Of a stretch of 7,225 nt of DNA, positions 5,389 through 7,225 are shown in pieces. Both the position numbers and the translations under genes were made by a program. The stretch's first letter is position 1, and every line of letters begins with the position of its first letter. The DNA comes from Actinomycetes bacterium. GTDB taxonomy: Bacteria; Actinomycetota; Actinomycetes; Mycobacteriales; Mycobacteriaceae. The notes below the pieces were generated by a model. That model worked only from the letters and a program-made list of their open reading frames with translations, ran no database searches and had not been told where the DNA came from. The stretch lies in the NCBI GenBank assembly GCA_023416315.1, contig JAEZIA010000156.1:1-7225 (forward strand). Direction: 5' to 3'.

Positions 5389-7225
5389 ATGGGTGCATCA
5401 CGGTTTGTCGGTCGGGTTGGCGGATTGGCGGTGGCCCTGGGAGTGGGCGCCGCGCTGTTCTCTTCGGGATATGGCGTCGCATGGGCCGACGCGTCGACGG
5501 GATCGTCGGCGGGAGGCGCGAATTCGAGTTCCTCAAGCGGGACTTCCGGCCCGTCTGGCACCGGAACGAAGGGGGCGTCGAAGGCCACCGGCTCGTCGAA
5601 GCGGGCCGCCGTTGCCGCGGCAGGCAAGGCGACGGGCACCAGTGGTGCCAAGGCCGGTTCGAAGCACTCGAAGGCCGGGCAGGCGCAATCGCCGGCCAAC
5701 TCCACGCTGTCCGGTCAGCCCGCCCGTGCGGCCGGTCAGACGGCAAACAACAGCGAATCGTCCTCCGCCGCGCGGGAAGGCCAGTCCGGTGGCGGTGCCG
5801 AGGTCGTGACCCCGACCGGGAATTCGACGAATTCTACTGCCGCAGCGGTGACTTCGGTTGCCGCGCCGGCTCCGAAGCTGCCCACTCCGGCGACGATTTC
5901 CGGGGTGCTGACCGCCGCGTTGCACGACGTGCTCGACCCCTTCTCCGGTGGGTTGCCGACCGCGCCGGCCGACTCGCCGCTCGCACTCGCGTTCGCCGCA
6001 CTTCAGCGGCGCCCGAACGCCGCCGCGGTGGGCAATCCGATCACCATCGATCCGACCTTGGTCATCGACCAAGGCGTCTACAACGGCACCACCGGAGCGG
6101 AGACGTCAACCGGAAATCCGCTGACCTACACGCTGATCAGCGGCCCGAGCAAGGGTGGCAAGCTCACCTGGTCGGTGCCGGGAGACAGCAACTATGTGCT
6201 CGGCAACTTCAGCTACCTGCCGAACCAATCGATCCTCGCGTCCGGCACCGAGCAGTTCAAGATTCTGGTGGCCGAGAACACCCAGTTCGACAGGGCCCTG
6301 ACAAGCATCCCGATCCTCGGCGGCCTCGCCGGGCAGGTCATCGTCGTCCTGCGCCAGACCCCGGTCCTGGGCACCCTGCTGGCACCGGTGATCGGCTACT
6401 CGCAGGTCGTGACGTTCACGCCGAATCCGTCGGTGGACAACGTCACCGGCGATCCGCTGGCCTATACCTACAAAATGCCGTCCTTCGATGGCACTCTGAT
6501 CAGCGTCAACTGGTTCCCGGCGCTCGGCCTGACCGGTTCGAACACCGCACCGACGATCCTCGACGGCCCCGGCCTGGCCAGTGCCGGCCAGACCGATCCC
6601 TTCACGCAGTACGGCATCGGCGGGCTCACGCCGGGCGTCTCGGACCTGCGCCAGAACGGCTACAACGTGGTCACCTGGGATCCGCGCGGCGAGTTCGCCT
6701 CCGGCGGGGTGCTACAGCTCGACAACCCGTTCTTCGAAGGACGTGACGTCTCGGCCATTGTCAGTTGGGTTGCGGGACTTACCAATTCGCAGATCGACAG
6801 TGCGAACGATCCCCGCGTCGGGATGGTCGGCGGCTCGTACGGCGGTGGTATCCAGCTGACCAGCGCGGCCACCGACCCGCGGATCGACGCGATCGTCCCC
6901 GGTATTTCGTGGAACTCGCTGAACAACTCGCTGTACCCCAACGGTGCCTTCAAGACGTCCTACGCCTCGCTGCTGTTGCTCTCGCTGGTGTTGTCCAAGG
7001 CCCGGATCAACAACCAGATCTACCTGGGCATCATCACCGGGGATCTGCTCGGCGTGCTGAGCCAGACCGCACAGGCGGTGCTGAGCAGCAGCGGCCCCAC
7101 CTCGCTGCTCAACCAGCTCAAGGCGCCGACGCTGCTGATCCAGGGCACGGTCGACGTGTTGTTCACCCTGCAGCAGGCGATCGACAACGCGGAGACCATC
7201 ATCGCCAATCCCTTTGATACGCCGG
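5389..7225 (+). CDS. Exported alpha/beta hydrolase (CocE/S15-like) with Ig/cadherin-like segment, 3' end outside window
   Basis: The frame is open from ATG 5389 through the window edge (612 complete codons, no stop). A signal peptide spans residues 1-33, with AWA|D cleavage. Residues 34 to about 163 are a Ser/Thr/Gly/Ala/Lys-rich linker. A short helical segment with SPLALAFAALQRRP follows. Residues about 216-300 look like a cadherin/Ig-like beta domain (NPLTYTLISGPSKGGKLTW and NFSYLPNQ). From about 362 comes a hydrolase domain: FDGTLISVNWFPA, YNVVTWDPRGEFASGG (D431-PRG), the nucleophile elbow GGSYGGG with S483, and LIQGTVDVLF with probable catalytic acid D589. The catalytic His should lie just beyond the window. 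The layout resembles X-Pro dipeptidyl peptidase S15/CocE-type serine esterases or peptidases; the substrate is unknown. GGGAGG (5376-5381) lies 7 nt before ATG, and an in-frame TGA at 5353 with no other start codon after it fixes this start. Confidence 0.85.
   Translation, partial: MGASRFVGRVGGLAVALGVGAALFSSGYGVAWADASTGSSAGGANSSSSSGTSGPSGTGTKGASKATGSSKRAAVAAAGKATGTSGAKAGSKHSKAGQAQSPANSTLSGQPARAAGQTANNSESSSAAREGQSGGGAEVVTPTGNSTNSTAAAVTSVAAPAPKLPTPATISGVLTAALHDVLDPFSGGLPTAPADSPLALAFAALQRRPNAAAVGNPITIDPTLVIDQGVYNGTTGAETSTGNPLTYTLISGPSKGGKLTWSVPGDSNYVLGNFSYLPNQSILASGTEQFKILVAENTQFDRALTSIPILGGLAGQVIVVLRQTPVLGTLLAPVIGYSQVVTFTPNPSVDNVTGDPLAYTYKMPSFDGTLISVNWFPALGLTGSNTAPTILDGPGLASAGQTDPFTQYGIGGLTPGVSDLRQNGYNVVTWDPRGEFASGGVLQLDNPFFEGRDVSAIVSWVAGLTNSQIDSANDPRVGMVGGSYGGGIQLTSAATDPRIDAIVPGISWNSLNNSLYPNGAFKTSYASLLLLSLVLSKARINNQIYLGIITGDLLGVLSQTAQAVLSSSGPTSLLNQLKAPTLLIQGTVDVLFTLQQAIDNAETIIANPFDTP

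Noticed and set aside
5370..6746. Long open + strand frame of 458 codons overlapping the hydrolase gene
   Set aside because: It is an Arg/Gly-rich, domain-free translation in a shifted frame. The frame starting at 5389 carries a signal peptide and hydrolase motifs, so this one is a GC-rich shadow.
1..7225. Mobile element, CRISPR array, tRNA or prophage
   Set aside because: No transposase, integrase, regularly spaced repeats, tRNA-like cloverleaf or phage genes were seen. Composition looks even apart from short AT-rich promoter segments.

Overview
The window is high-GC actinobacterial DNA, most probably a Mycobacterium or close relative, and chromosomal. Three things point there. The first gene fragment ends like mycobacterial bacterioferritin BfrA. 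The divergent ligC / prim-polC pair is a mycobacterial arrangement. The last two genes encode secreted proteins with the mycobacterial-style 'LGVGAAL...A(Y/W)ADA/T' signal region followed by a long Ala/Ser/Thr/Gly-rich linker. No insertion sequences, tRNAs, rRNAs or CRISPR arrays were seen.

Layout, left to right. (1) The C-terminal end of bacterioferritin, + strand, to 161. (2) A non-coding stretch of about 290 bp ending in two copies of a TATACCC-N4-GGGTATA operator. (3) A two-gene + strand unit: a CsoR/CstR-family repressor-like protein (455-724) and a DUF302 protein (748-1146). The operators sit at its likely promoter, so it is probably autoregulated. The repressor keeps the two Cys of the CsoR sensor site but has Gly where copper sensors have His. 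(4) DNA ligase C on the - strand (1143-2207), whose stop codon overlaps that of the DUF302 gene in a shared CTAG. (5) Prim-PolC, a LigD-polymerase-like primase-polymerase, divergent from ligC across only 47 bp (2255-3301). LigC and Prim-PolC are known as partners in mycobacterial gap-filling and excision repair. (6) A long inverted repeat behind prim-polC, then two + strand genes for exported proteins. The first (3484-5244) carries a PecA/PE_PGRS35-type aspartic protease domain but no PE domain. The second (5389 to the window edge, incomplete) carries a cadherin/Ig-like beta segment and a CocE/S15-like alpha/beta hydrolase domain. It is open through the right edge, so it has no stop in the window.

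The most interesting parts are the repressor with an altered sensor site and its paired operators next to DUF302, and the two neighbouring exported enzymes. Those two share a nearly identical signal-peptide core and an AT-rich palindromic motif in their upstream regions while carrying unrelated catalytic domains.
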